This document shows positions 1 to 7,212 of a stretch of DNA of 33,544 bases, piece after piece. The stretch is taken from positions 1 to 33,544 of the forward strand of contig QHYU01000173.1 in assembly GCA_003224235.1 (NCBI GenBank), given 5' to 3'. The DNA is from Acidobacteriota bacterium. Its GTDB lineage: Bacteria > Acidobacteriota > Terriglobia > Acidiferrales > UBA7541. The notes beneath the pieces are model-generated. The model searched no databases. It had not been told where the DNA came from and saw only the letters and a program-made list of their open reading frames with translations. A program made the translations under genes and the position numbers. Numbering within the stretch: position 1 is the stretch's first letter; every line of letters starts with the position of its first letter.

Positions 1-372
1 CGCGGGCACGGTGCTTTTCTCAATCACCAGCTTGGGCGAGCGGGCTTCGGTGGCGATCAGGCGGGCCACGTTGTCGATCGCGGAGAGATCGGCTTCCCCG
101 GTTTGCCGGGGCGGGGTACCCACGCAAATAAAGATGGCATCACCTGCGCGCACTGCTTCGCCCGCATGGCCGGTGAAGGTGAGACGCCCGGCGCGTCGGG
201 CGGCAGTCAGGACCGCGTCGAGGTGCGGCTCATAGATCGGCACCCGGCCCGCCTCCAGCATGGCTATCCGCCCGGGGTCATTATCCGTGCACACCACCTC
301 GTGGCCCACTTCGGCCAGGCACCCGCCGGTCACCAGTCCTACATACCCGCAACCAATTACCGAAATTCGCAT
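1..372 (-). CDS. UDP-glucose/GDP-mannose 6-dehydrogenase, N-terminal part (cut by window edge)
   Basis: The visible 124 codons begin with the NAD-binding Rossmann signature VIGCGYVGLVTGGCLAEVGH and continue through CTDND, YEP and IFICVGTPP, all hallmarks of the UDP-glucose/GDP-mannose dehydrogenase family. These cytoplasmic enzymes oxidise the C6 hydroxyl of a sugar nucleotide twice with NAD+ to give a uronic acid precursor. The catalytic cysteine domain lies beyond position 1, so the substrate cannot be decided. The ATG at 372 is chosen because the Rossmann strand begins at once after it; GGGGTGGAAGC precedes it as a weak ribosome-binding site. It is the last visible gene of the polysaccharide locus, 123 nt after the carbamoyltransferase stop. 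A uronic acid from this enzyme would be a natural substrate for the two AsnB-type amidotransferases of the locus; that link is inference. Confidence 0.93.
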   Translation of the reverse strand, partial: MRISVIGCGYVGLVTGGCLAEVGHEVVCTDNDPGRIAMLEAGRVPIYEPHLDAVLTAARRAGRLTFTGHAGEAVRAGDAIFICVGTPPRQTGEADLSAIDNVARLIATEARSPKLVIEKSTVPA

Positions 373-382
373 GCTTCCACCC

Positions 383-398
383 CGAGGGTACTCCCTCG
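383..398 (-). promoter_or_regulatory. Perfect 6-bp hairpin just upstream of the dehydrogenase start
   Basis: CGAGGG-TACT-CCCTCG is a perfect inverted repeat with a 4-nt loop, ending 11 nt before the ATG at 372. On the mRNA it abuts the purine-rich GGGGTGGAAG that would serve as ribosome-binding site, so it could affect initiation. No trans-acting factor is recognised. Confidence 0.35.
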
Positions 399-452
399 CT
401 GGTTGACAATCATAGGTCGTTTATTTTCACTCAAATCCTCTCCAGGAGAAAG

Positions 453-495
453 AAAAAAACTGGGCTGGCCTGCAGAAATTCGCACCCTGAAGACC
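453..495 (-). terminator. Possible imperfect intrinsic terminator after carbamoyltransferase 1
   Basis: Directly after the TGA at 496-498 the minus strand reads GGTCTTCAG, an 11-nt loop, then CTGCAGGCC. This is a 9-bp stem with one mismatch and one G-U pair. A run of seven T follows after a 7-nt interruption. The separation of stem and T-run makes it weak; it could attenuate rather than end transcription into the dehydrogenase gene. Confidence 0.3.
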
Positions 496-2226
496 TCAGT
501 TCTTCGAAAGGGAAAAATTGCCGATTACCAGCGCGTCAGCGCCTGAGCAGAAAAAACTCCGCACGGCGTCCCGCGGTGTAATCACTAGGGGCTCGCCAAA
601 CAGGTTGAACGAAGTGTTCACCAGCAGTGGGGCCGCCGCGCGCTCACCGAAGCGCTTCAGTAGTCGCCAGAACAAGGGATTGGCTGCACGCTCGACCACG
701 TGTAGGCGAACACGATCCCCCGGCAGAACGAACCCTTCGAGCAGGCTGCGGCCTTGGGGACGCACCCAGCCCATCGTGGTCATAAAGCGCCCGGATGGAG
801 AGCAGTCGAAATACTGTGGACAATCCTCCGCCGGCACCGAAATCGCAAACGGACGGAACGCCTCGCGATGCTTCACGTACTCGTTCAGGTTTTCCTTGAC
901 GTACGGTGCCCACGGCGAGGCCAGCAGGCTGCGGTTGCCCAGAGCGCGGGGGCCGAACTCGGCTGCGCCCTGGTGCCAGCCGACGATCTTGCCGGCTTCC
1001 AGCAGGCGCAGGACCTCGTCGATCTTTTGGTCTTCGCTGTCGTGCCAGCGGTAGCGCGCCTTGCAGTTGTCCAGCACCTGCTTGATGTCCTCGTTGGAGT
1101 AACTCGGCCCCCAGTAGAGATTCGTCATCGGCTCCAGGCGTTGGCGTCCAAGCGTGTGGTGCCACGCCAGCCAGGCCGCACCCAACGACGTGCCTTCATT
1201 GCCCGCGGCGGGCTGCACATGAACGCGCTCGAAGCCGGTATTCTTCTCCACTGCCGCCACCAGCAGCGGGTTCAAGAAGAGCCCTCCGGCCAAGCACAAA
1301 GCATTGGCTCCAGTTTGCCGGCGATAGGCCTCAGCCAGTTCTGCAACCACTACCGCGCAGGCCTGCTGGACGCTGGCTGCGAGCTGGCGCCGGAGCGTTT
1401 CGCCCAGCTCGGTGCGCCGCAAACCCTGGGGCGCGCCGGAAGATGCCGGCGGCTCGATGCCCAGGCGAGCATAGAATTTCTTCGAAAACGCGATGTGGCC
1501 GGCCAAACCGCGGTTGAAGTAACTAAAATCAAGATGCGGCAGCGCTGCCGGCGCGCGGCGGAACATTTCCAGAAAGAGCTTTTCAAACGCAGGCTCCCCC
1601 TCCAAGCTCAGCCACTGAGTCTTGTGCTCGTCCCGGCGGGGTTTGAACCCGAGCAATTCGGTCACCTGCGAATAAACCCAACCGAGCGAGTGCGGGAAGG
1701 TAATGGATTGCAACACGCGGATGCGACTGCCCTCGCCTAGCCCCACCATGCCCGAGTGGCCGTCGCCCATCTCATCGAGCGTGAGCACCAATGCCCGCTC
1801 CGCGGGCGATGCGTAATATGCGCTGGCCGCATGGCAGAGGTGATGTTCGAGGTGGATCACCCGGCCACCGAAGCATTCTCCCATCTCCTTCAGCAGCCGA
1901 TCGTTGTTCAGTTCACGGCCCAACTCGCCCAGGGCCTTGGTTTGATAGTAGCTGCTGGGAACCGGAGCAAACGGAGTTAGCCGGGCGCGCAGCCAGGCCT
2001 GACGGGCCCAATTCTTAACCGGGCGACTTGCAACGGCCACCAGGGAGACGTCGCGCCAGCTAATCCCGCCCCGTTCAAGACAATAGCGGATGGCTTCGCG
2101 CGGAATTCCGCTCACTGTGCGGGAGCGCAGCAACTTGCTTTCTTCCAGCGCAGCGGCAATGCCTCGTTCGCCCAGTAGTGCGGCTGCCGAGTCATGCGTC
2201 AGCCCCGAAAGCCCCAGAATGTGCAT
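496..2226 (-). CDS. Carbamoyltransferase 1, NodU/CmcH/TobZ family
   Basis: This 576-aa protein has the full two-domain layout of O-carbamoyltransferases, which move a carbamoyl group from carbamoyl phosphate via carbamoyl-AMP to a hydroxyl on a sugar or antibiotic. The N-terminus MHILGLSGLTHDSAAALL starts the ASKHA-like fold. The metal/active-site segment LEHHLCHAASAYYASP lies at residues 126-141. The C-terminal YrdC-like half has GAAEFGPRALGNRSLLASP, KHREAFRPFA and LVNTSFNLFGEPLV, all family signatures. ATG at 2226 is the only sensible start. It is 88 nt downstream of the FAD oxidoreductase gene and is followed by the dehydrogenase gene. A divergent paralogue lies at 7213-8985. The acceptor is probably a sugar hydroxyl in the polysaccharide repeat unit or its nucleotide precursor (inference). 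Confidence 0.93.
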   Translation of the reverse strand: MHILGLSGLTHDSAAALLGERGIAAALEESKLLRSRTVSGIPREAIRYCLERGGISWRDVSLVAVASRPVKNWARQAWLRARLTPFAPVPSSYYQTKALGELGRELNNDRLLKEMGECFGGRVIHLEHHLCHAASAYYASPAERALVLTLDEMGDGHSGMVGLGEGSRIRVLQSITFPHSLGWVYSQVTELLGFKPRRDEHKTQWLSLEGEPAFEKLFLEMFRRAPAALPHLDFSYFNRGLAGHIAFSKKFYARLGIEPPASSGAPQGLRRTELGETLRRQLAASVQQACAVVVAELAEAYRRQTGANALCLAGGLFLNPLLVAAVEKNTGFERVHVQPAAGNEGTSLGAAWLAWHHTLGRQRLEPMTNLYWGPSYSNEDIKQVLDNCKARYRWHDSEDQKIDEVLRLLEAGKIVGWHQGAAEFGPRALGNRSLLASPWAPYVKENLNEYVKHREAFRPFAISVPAEDCPQYFDCSPSGRFMTTMGWVRPQGRSLLEGFVLPGDRVRLHVVERAANPLFWRLLKRFGERAAAPLLVNTSFNLFGEPLVITPRDAVRSFFCSGADALVIGNFSLSKN

Positions 2227-2314
2227 CTAACTTGCCTCAACAGATGCCGGGCTCTCGATTGCGTCCGGGAGGATTCCGCCCGGAATTGCAGGGGAATTGT
2301 CTTGGGACACGATG

Positions 2315-3514
2315 TTAGCCACGCTCGCGGGGGGACAAGGAGCCTTTGGCCAGTATGCCACGGAGGCCAAGCAATAGGAGGCGCGGCTGGCGGACGCAGA
2401 CATGCCAGAGCACGCGGGCGACCTCGTCACGCGAATAAACACTGAGGGAGCGCCGCGCGGAGTCGTTGAGCAGGTCAACGAGCCGGCTGTAGTCGGCCTG
2501 TTGGAAGCGGTGGAGGGTTCTGCGGATCAGCAGGTGCAGATCGAGTTCGCGGCGCAACGCGCGCAGTTCGCGGCTGTGCCCGTCGTTCAAGATGGCTTGG
2601 GCAACGCCGAGCGCTCCACGGAGACCGGTCACAATTCCACCCACGGTTGTGACCTTAACTTGGCCGGCCGCATCACCCACCAGGTAAACTTGCCCTGTGC
2701 CGACCTGCCGCTTGGCCGGGACCCACCCGGTGTATACAGGGATGCGCGCGCCCTGGAACGCTAGCGGAGTGAAGCAGCGCTTTTCGAGAAACGTCTCCAG
2801 GCACCGGCGGGTTTGCGGGCCGTCTTCGCCAATTAGCCCGAGCGCGCCATGTGTCGGCGAATGGGGAATCAGCCAATAAAAATAGGGAGTATCTTCTGGG
2901 ACGAACCAGACGCGCACCACATCCGGCGCGCACTCCGAGCGGAGCCGCACGATCGCTTGGATCAGCGGTACCGTTTGCTGCTTTGGCCAGCCGGCCGACT
3001 GGGCCACCTTGCTAATCGCGCCGTCGGCACCCACCACTGTGTCTGCGGGAAGTTGCTCTCGCGAGCCATCCCGGCTGCCCTCTACGGTCAGCGAAAATCC
3101 CCCGCCGTTGCTCTCAAGAGAAACGAATCGCCGCCCTAACTCAACCCGTGCGCCGGCCTGCTGGGCCTGGAGGGCTAACCCGCGAATCAGGCTCGCGCGC
3201 TCGATGATCAGGTCGGGCCGCTCAAGCCGCACTGTCGCTGCCCGCCCGTCGGTGAACAGCTCAAACCGTCGGATTTCATTGACCACAGAGCACTCGCCAG
3301 CCGCGCCCAGCAGGTCCCGCATCCGGCTGGTGACGATCAGCGTGCGCGGCGTGGGATCCAGCTCTTCAGCTCGTTCCAAGACTCGCACACGGCAGCTCGC
3401 GCGAGCCAGGAGGTAAGCAGTGAAAAACCCGGCAGCAGATCCGCCAACGACAGCAACTTCCTGCTCGGCGTTATTCATGCCGCGGTTTACATTTGCTCCT
3501 TGCAGGTTGGCCAT
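2315..3514 (-). CDS. FAD-dependent oxidoreductase, geranylgeranyl-reductase/monooxygenase type
   Basis: The protein has an N-terminal FAD-binding motif VAVVGGSAAGFFTAYLLAR (about residues 21-38), a mid-protein VVGADGAISKVAQSAGW (160-176) and the GD-box YLVGDAAGQVKVTTVGGI (277-294). This order is typical of PHBH-fold flavoenzymes. The TPYFYWLIPHSP segment near residue 210 resembles, with an offset, the PxxYxWxFP signature of geranylgeranyl reductases, so an isoprenoid substrate is possible but unproven. With the chosen ATG at 3514 it has 399 aa. Alternatives are GTG at 3589, whose extra residues look non-native, and ATG at 3478 right before the FAD motif, whose AAGGAG lies 17 nt away. A good sigma70-like promoter sits at 3686-3713. 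It lies between the phosphoglycosyltransferase and carbamoyltransferase genes, so a tailoring role in polysaccharide or lipid-carrier chemistry is likely. Confidence 0.85.
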   Translation of the reverse strand: MANLQGANVNRGMNNAEQEVAVVGGSAAGFFTAYLLARASCRVRVLERAEELDPTPRTLIVTSRMRDLLGAAGECSVVNEIRRFELFTDGRAATVRLERPDLIIERASLIRGLALQAQQAGARVELGRRFVSLESNGGGFSLTVEGSRDGSREQLPADTVVGADGAISKVAQSAGWPKQQTVPLIQAIVRLRSECAPDVVRVWFVPEDTPYFYWLIPHSPTHGALGLIGEDGPQTRRCLETFLEKRCFTPLAFQGARIPVYTGWVPAKRQVGTGQVYLVGDAAGQVKVTTVGGIVTGLRGALGVAQAILNDGHSRELRALRRELDLHLLIRRTLHRFQQADYSRLVDLLNDSARRSLSVYSRDEVARVLWHVCVRQPRLLLLGLRGILAKGSLSPRERG

Positions 3515-3685
3515 CTTGTTCCGCTCGTCCTGCTGTTCGGCACATCGCCTCTGGGCGGGAAAGAGATGCCGCAGGCAAAAAAACTCCACGCTACCTGACT
3601 GAATGAGGACCCAACTGCTTCAACGGTGCGAAAGATTATTCGCCCTTGCTGCCATCCAAGTACCGGGGTGACGGGGCAAGCCAGA

Positions 3686-3713
3686 AGTATATCTAATCGC
3701 GGTGAGAGCGCAA
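3686..3713 (-). promoter_or_regulatory. Candidate sigma70 promoter upstream of the FAD oxidoreductase
   Basis: On the minus strand TTGCGC (3708-3713), a 16-nt spacer and TATACT (3686-3691) match sigma70 boxes, with five of six bases in the -10. It lies in the 258-nt gap between the phosphoglycosyltransferase stop (3773) and the FAD gene start (3514). It would give an internal transcript for the FAD oxidoreductase, carbamoyltransferase and dehydrogenase genes. No operator was recognised. Confidence 0.45.
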
Positions 3714-3772
3714 GCTGTAGAAACCAGAGGGAGGGTTGCTGGCCGTCAGCCAGTCTGGAGCCCGCAGAAGCG

Positions 3773-4822
3773 CTAGCCGGACTTCAAGCGTGCTTGCTGG
3801 CGCTCGTAAGGGGCGCGCTCGAGCAAGACCACAGCCGTGAGGACCGCCAGGAGCGTCAGGGCGGCGAGCGCGTAGCCTTGTCCCACGGGAAGGCGGCTGA
3901 CACCTAGCGCGAGTAGACCAAACAGGCCGCCCAAGCCGTACAGAATCAGCACAGCGCCGCGCTGGCCCAGGCCCAGATTCGCCAGTCGGTGAGCAACATG
4001 GTCTTTGCCTGGCGTAGCAAAAGGCAGCAATCCACGACGAGACCGAGAGATGGTGACCAGTGTGGTATCGAAAATGGTGACGCCGAGGATGAGAACGGGC
4101 ACCAGCCAACTGGTCGGAAGCGGCGAGTCGGCCGGCCGCAATTTCAGTCCCAGGGTAGCCATCAGAAACCCCAGGAACATCGCTCCGCCATCGCCCATGA
4201 AGATTTTGGCAGGCTTGAAGTTCCAGCGCAGGAAACCCGCGGCGGCGCCCATCACGGCCGCTGCCAGCGTGCTGACTAGAACCTGCTGGCTCATGCTCGC
4301 GAAGATGGTGAAGAATGCCGCGGCTATTGCGGCGACGCCGGCGCACAGCCCGTCCATGTGGTCAAAGATGCTGAACGAGGCAGTGACCCCCACGACCCAG
4401 ATTAGGGTCAGGGCGACATCTGCGAGTTGACCGGTGCGCCCGGGCCAGCGCAAAGAAAAGACCTGCGCATGGATTCCCGAGACCAGCAGAATCAGCGCAG
4501 CAACCGGCATCCCAGCAAAAAGTTTGATCTGATGGTGCAGCAGGCCGCGGTCATCCAGAATCCCCACGAGGGCCGCCAGCGTGGCGCCCGCCAGAATGCC
4601 AACAATCTGCGCGCGGGCCTGGCCATCCATCGACACCAGAATGGCCAGCACTACGCCGCAGTACATAGCCAGGCCCCCGAGAAGCGGGATGGGAGTCAGG
4701 TGCACCTTGCGCGGGCCGGGATGATCTACCATGCCCACGCGCAGGGCGAGTTGGCGGACCGGGACGGTCAGGCTGAGCGAGGCAATCAGTGACACGGTGA
4801 AGGCGATGAGGCTCGTGGGCAT
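3773..4822 (-). CDS. WecA/MraY-family polyprenyl-phosphate sugar-1-phosphate transferase
   Basis: This 349-aa polytopic membrane protein belongs to the family that transfers a HexNAc-1-phosphate from its UDP donor to undecaprenyl phosphate, the first membrane step of repeat-unit assembly. Visible signatures are VDHPGPRKVHLTPIPLLGG (32-50), the Asp pair LVGILDDR (85-92), IFDHMDGLCAG (152-162), KIFMGDGGAMFLGF (206-219) and the histidine motif GKDHVAHRL (272-280). Two positions differ from the usual pattern: FDHMDG replaces the more common LDNMDG/LIDGLDG, and MGDGG replaces MGDSG. Hydrophobic segments cover most of the length. The ATG at 4822 is 14 nt after the epimerase stop, so the two are probably co-transcribed. 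Its presence argues for a lipid-linked, Wzy-type pathway; the exact donor sugar cannot be read from the sequence. Confidence 0.92.
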   Translation of the reverse strand: MPTSLIAFTVSLIASLSLTVPVRQLALRVGMVDHPGPRKVHLTPIPLLGGLAMYCGVVLAILVSMDGQARAQIVGILAGATLAALVGILDDRGLLHHQIKLFAGMPVAALILLVSGIHAQVFSLRWPGRTGQLADVALTLIWVVGVTASFSIFDHMDGLCAGVAAIAAAFFTIFASMSQQVLVSTLAAAVMGAAAGFLRWNFKPAKIFMGDGGAMFLGFLMATLGLKLRPADSPLPTSWLVPVLILGVTIFDTTLVTISRSRRGLLPFATPGKDHVAHRLANLGLGQRGAVLILYGLGGLFGLLALGVSRLPVGQGYALAALTLLAVLTAVVLLERAPYERQQARLKSG

Positions 4823-4836
4823 CTGGCTTTGCGTGC

Positions 4837-5850
4837 CTAGCGCTCGGTTAGCATCCTATTCAGGATCGCCTTCACCTGCTCGCGCTCCTTGGTCTTGAAA
4901 TACCAGTCGATGGTGAGGCGCAGGCCTTCGCGCAACGTTACTTTCGGCTCCCAGCCCAGAAGTTTTTTGGCCAGGGAGTTATCCGCCACGCGGTTGAGCG
5001 GCCCTGTGGGCATATCCGGCCGAAACTCGATCTGCGGCTTGTGCCCGGTCATCTCGCAGACCATCTTCACCGCATCGATCACGCGAACGCGCTCCATCGT
5101 GCCCAGGTTGACTGCCGTGCCGTCGTCGATTTTCTCCGCGGCGAGGATCGTCCCGGAGACGATATCGTCGATATAGGTCCAGTTGCGGATCTGCGTGCCG
5201 TCGCCCCAGACTTCAAACGGGTCTTGCCGAATGAAGGCGCGCGCGATCATGGCGATCACCGCGTGATTTTCCACACCCCGCGGGCCGTACACGGTGAAGT
5301 AGCGGCACGACGCCGCTTTCAGCCCATGCTCACGCGCGTAGGCTTTCAGCGTGAACTCACCCATCAGCTTCGCCCAGCCGTACATGTTGTCGGCGTCGTT
5401 CGGCCCTTTGGTCAGATCCTCGGTCAAATAGATTTCCTTGCTCAGGTCGGACTGCAAAAAGTTGGGATAGACGCACCCGGACGAGGCAAAAACCACTTTC
5501 TTGACTCGGGCCCGAAGCGCTTCGGCGAACACCATGCCGTCGAGGAAAAAATTCGACGCCGGCCCGGCTTGGTGCAAATCGACGTAGCCGCGGCCGCCAT
5601 GGTCCGCCGCCAGATGAAAAACTGTGTGCACTCCCTCCATCGCCGCGCGCGACACGCCCGGTTCACGCAGGTCAGCCTGGAGAAACTCCAGGTGCCCGTT
5701 GGACAGATGGCGGCGAATATTCTCCAGGCGCCCACTCGTGAGATCGTCCACCACACGAACCTTTGCGCCGCGCGCGACGAGCTGGTCCACCAGGCTCGAG
5801 CCGATAAACGAAGAGCCCCCGGTGACCAGAACCTTCTGGTTCGTCCACAT
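4837..5850 (-). CDS. NAD-dependent sugar-nucleotide epimerase/dehydratase (extended SDR)
   Basis: The product is a 337-aa extended short-chain dehydrogenase/reductase. It has the NAD-binding VTGGSSFIG at residues 9-17, the acidic VVDDLTSG (33-40), VFHLAADHGGRG (77-88), the catalytic serine region FASSGCVYPN (121-130) and the catalytic pair in YGWAKLMGE (Tyr157, Lys161). RYFTVYGPRG and VWGDGTQIRNWTYIDD are typical of nucleotide-sugar epimerases. The SSGCVYPNF segment and the LTED-to-YGWAK spacing resemble GDP-mannose 3,5-epimerases, but UDP-hexose 4-epimerase activity is equally possible. The ATG at 5850 is preferred because GGGGAAACT precedes it; a GTG at 5868 in the same frame would overlap the previous gene. 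It is 14 nt behind the WbuB-like glycosyltransferase and probably supplies an epimerised donor. Confidence 0.9.
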   Translation of the reverse strand: MWTNQKVLVTGGSSFIGSSLVDQLVARGAKVRVVDDLTSGRLENIRRHLSNGHLEFLQADLREPGVSRAAMEGVHTVFHLAADHGGRGYVDLHQAGPASNFFLDGMVFAEALRARVKKVVFASSGCVYPNFLQSDLSKEIYLTEDLTKGPNDADNMYGWAKLMGEFTLKAYAREHGLKAASCRYFTVYGPRGVENHAVIAMIARAFIRQDPFEVWGDGTQIRNWTYIDDIVSGTILAAEKIDDGTAVNLGTMERVRVIDAVKMVCEMTGHKPQIEFRPDMPTGPLNRVADNSLAKKLLGWEPKVTLREGLRLTIDWYFKTKEREQVKAILNRMLTER

Positions 5851-5864
5851 AGTTTCCCCGTGCC

Positions 5865-7061
5865 TCACTCTGCGACTGCCTCCTCGATGGTCTGCGTAAA
5901 AATTTTTAGTTGCGTCACTCTATCATAGTGGACAGCAATCTCTCGGGCGCGCCGGCCCATGTGCTCAATGCGTTCAGGGTCGCGAGCGAGGGCCCGCACC
6001 GCTTCGGCCACGCCGGCCGGGTCGTCGGGACTCACCGCGACCCCGCAGCCGGTCCGGCGCACGATGCGCGCCACGTCGGTTTCTTCCGGCGCTACGGCCA
6101 GCACCGCTCGTCCTGCCGCCAGAATCGGGTAGAGCTTACTCGGCACCACCACGCCTTCGAGTCCGCGCCTGACCGTGACCACGTGTAGGTCCCCGGCCGC
6201 GAGCACGTAAGGCACTTGCTGCGGCGGGCGGAAGGGCAGAAACCGTACCGCACGGGAGGCGCCGGCGGAGGCTTCGATCTGCCGCCGGGTCGCTCCATCG
6301 CCGACGAAGACCAACCCAATGCCGTCGTTTTCGAGGAGTTTCGCCGCGCGAATCAGGGTCTCCCAGGCGCCGTAAAACCCAAGGTTACCCGCGTGCAGTA
6401 GGACGAAGGGAAAGCCGCAGCGAATCTCCTGCGCTGCTGGATGATCGGCTGGGGGAAGGCTCTCCGGCAGTTGCGCGCCGTCGCGAACGATCACCACGCG
6501 CGCTGGGTCCACGCCCTTGGCGACGATGCGGTCGCGCATGTCTTCACCGAGCACGATCACCCGCGACGCCCGGCGCAACGCTCGCCGGTGCAGCTTCTCC
6601 CAGCCCTCGACCCAGTGGCTTGGGCGGACAATCTGGCCACCGAGGGCCATGTCCGGGTAGAGATCGCGGATGTTGTAAACAAAGGGCCGCCGGGACAGCT
6701 TGGAAACGAAGGCCCCGGCGAGCCCCATGATCGGCGGGTCGGTCATAGACAGGATGACGTCGGCGCGGATGGCCAGTGCGCGCGTCACGGCCAGTGAGAG
6801 ATAGGTGAGATAGTTGCTCACCCGCCCCTTCATCCGGAAGCGCGGATAAGTGGTCGAGCCCACGCGTTCCACAGTCACGTTGCCCTGGACCTCGCGGCGC
6901 AGGAGATAGAACGGATGGCGCTCGGAGGGATCGTACGAAGGGCGTCCTGCTAGTACCGTGACCCGATGGCGCTCCGCCAGCGCTTCGACGATCATTGCTG
7001 CCATCTTCGCGGTGGCGGAAGTGTCCGGCGGGAAATACTCGTTCAGCAACAGGATGTGCAT
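5865..7061 (-). CDS. Family 4 glycosyltransferase, WbuB/WcaI-like
   Basis: A 398-aa GT-B-fold glycosyltransferase. The N-terminus MHILLLNEYFPPDTSATAKM and the acceptor-domain stretch VYNIRDLYPDMALGGQIV are characteristic of the WbuB/WcaI group, which adds amino sugars or hexoses to lipid-linked O-antigen or colanic-acid-type intermediates at the cytoplasmic face of the membrane. The donor-binding half has LLHAGNLGFYGAWETLI, VFVGDGATRRQIE and GLEGVVVPSKLYPILAAGRAVLAV. ATG at 7061 is the natural start. It sits 151 nt after the carbamoyltransferase 2 stop and 14 nt before the epimerase start. The specific linkage cannot be predicted. Confidence 0.92.
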   Translation of the reverse strand: MHILLLNEYFPPDTSATAKMAAMIVEALAERHRVTVLAGRPSYDPSERHPFYLLRREVQGNVTVERVGSTTYPRFRMKGRVSNYLTYLSLAVTRALAIRADVILSMTDPPIMGLAGAFVSKLSRRPFVYNIRDLYPDMALGGQIVRPSHWVEGWEKLHRRALRRASRVIVLGEDMRDRIVAKGVDPARVVIVRDGAQLPESLPPADHPAAQEIRCGFPFVLLHAGNLGFYGAWETLIRAAKLLENDGIGLVFVGDGATRRQIEASAGASRAVRFLPFRPPQQVPYVLAAGDLHVVTVRRGLEGVVVPSKLYPILAAGRAVLAVAPEETDVARIVRRTGCGVAVSPDDPAGVAEAVRALARDPERIEHMGRRAREIAVHYDRVTQLKIFTQTIEEAVAE

Positions 7062-7212
7062 GGCGCAATCCAGGAAGAGCGGCAGAGTAGCGATGGAGCT
7101 TTCTCCGGTTCGGATCGAGGCGGTGCGTTTTCACACCCGGAAACAGAATCCCCGCGTCGACAGATGCGGGCTGCATGCAATCGCAGATGTATTTCGGCGG
7201 GGCGCGGTCGGA

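Noticed and set aside
754-1740. Long plus-strand open frame opposite carbamoyltransferase 1
   Set aside because: It lies wholly antisense to a gene with complete family motifs and has no recognisable domain; high GC content explains it.
2245-2262. GCCCGGCATCTGTTGAGGC resembling the segment near 7155-7172
   Set aside because: Only about 17 nt match, the flanks do not align, and chance in GC-rich DNA is sufficient.
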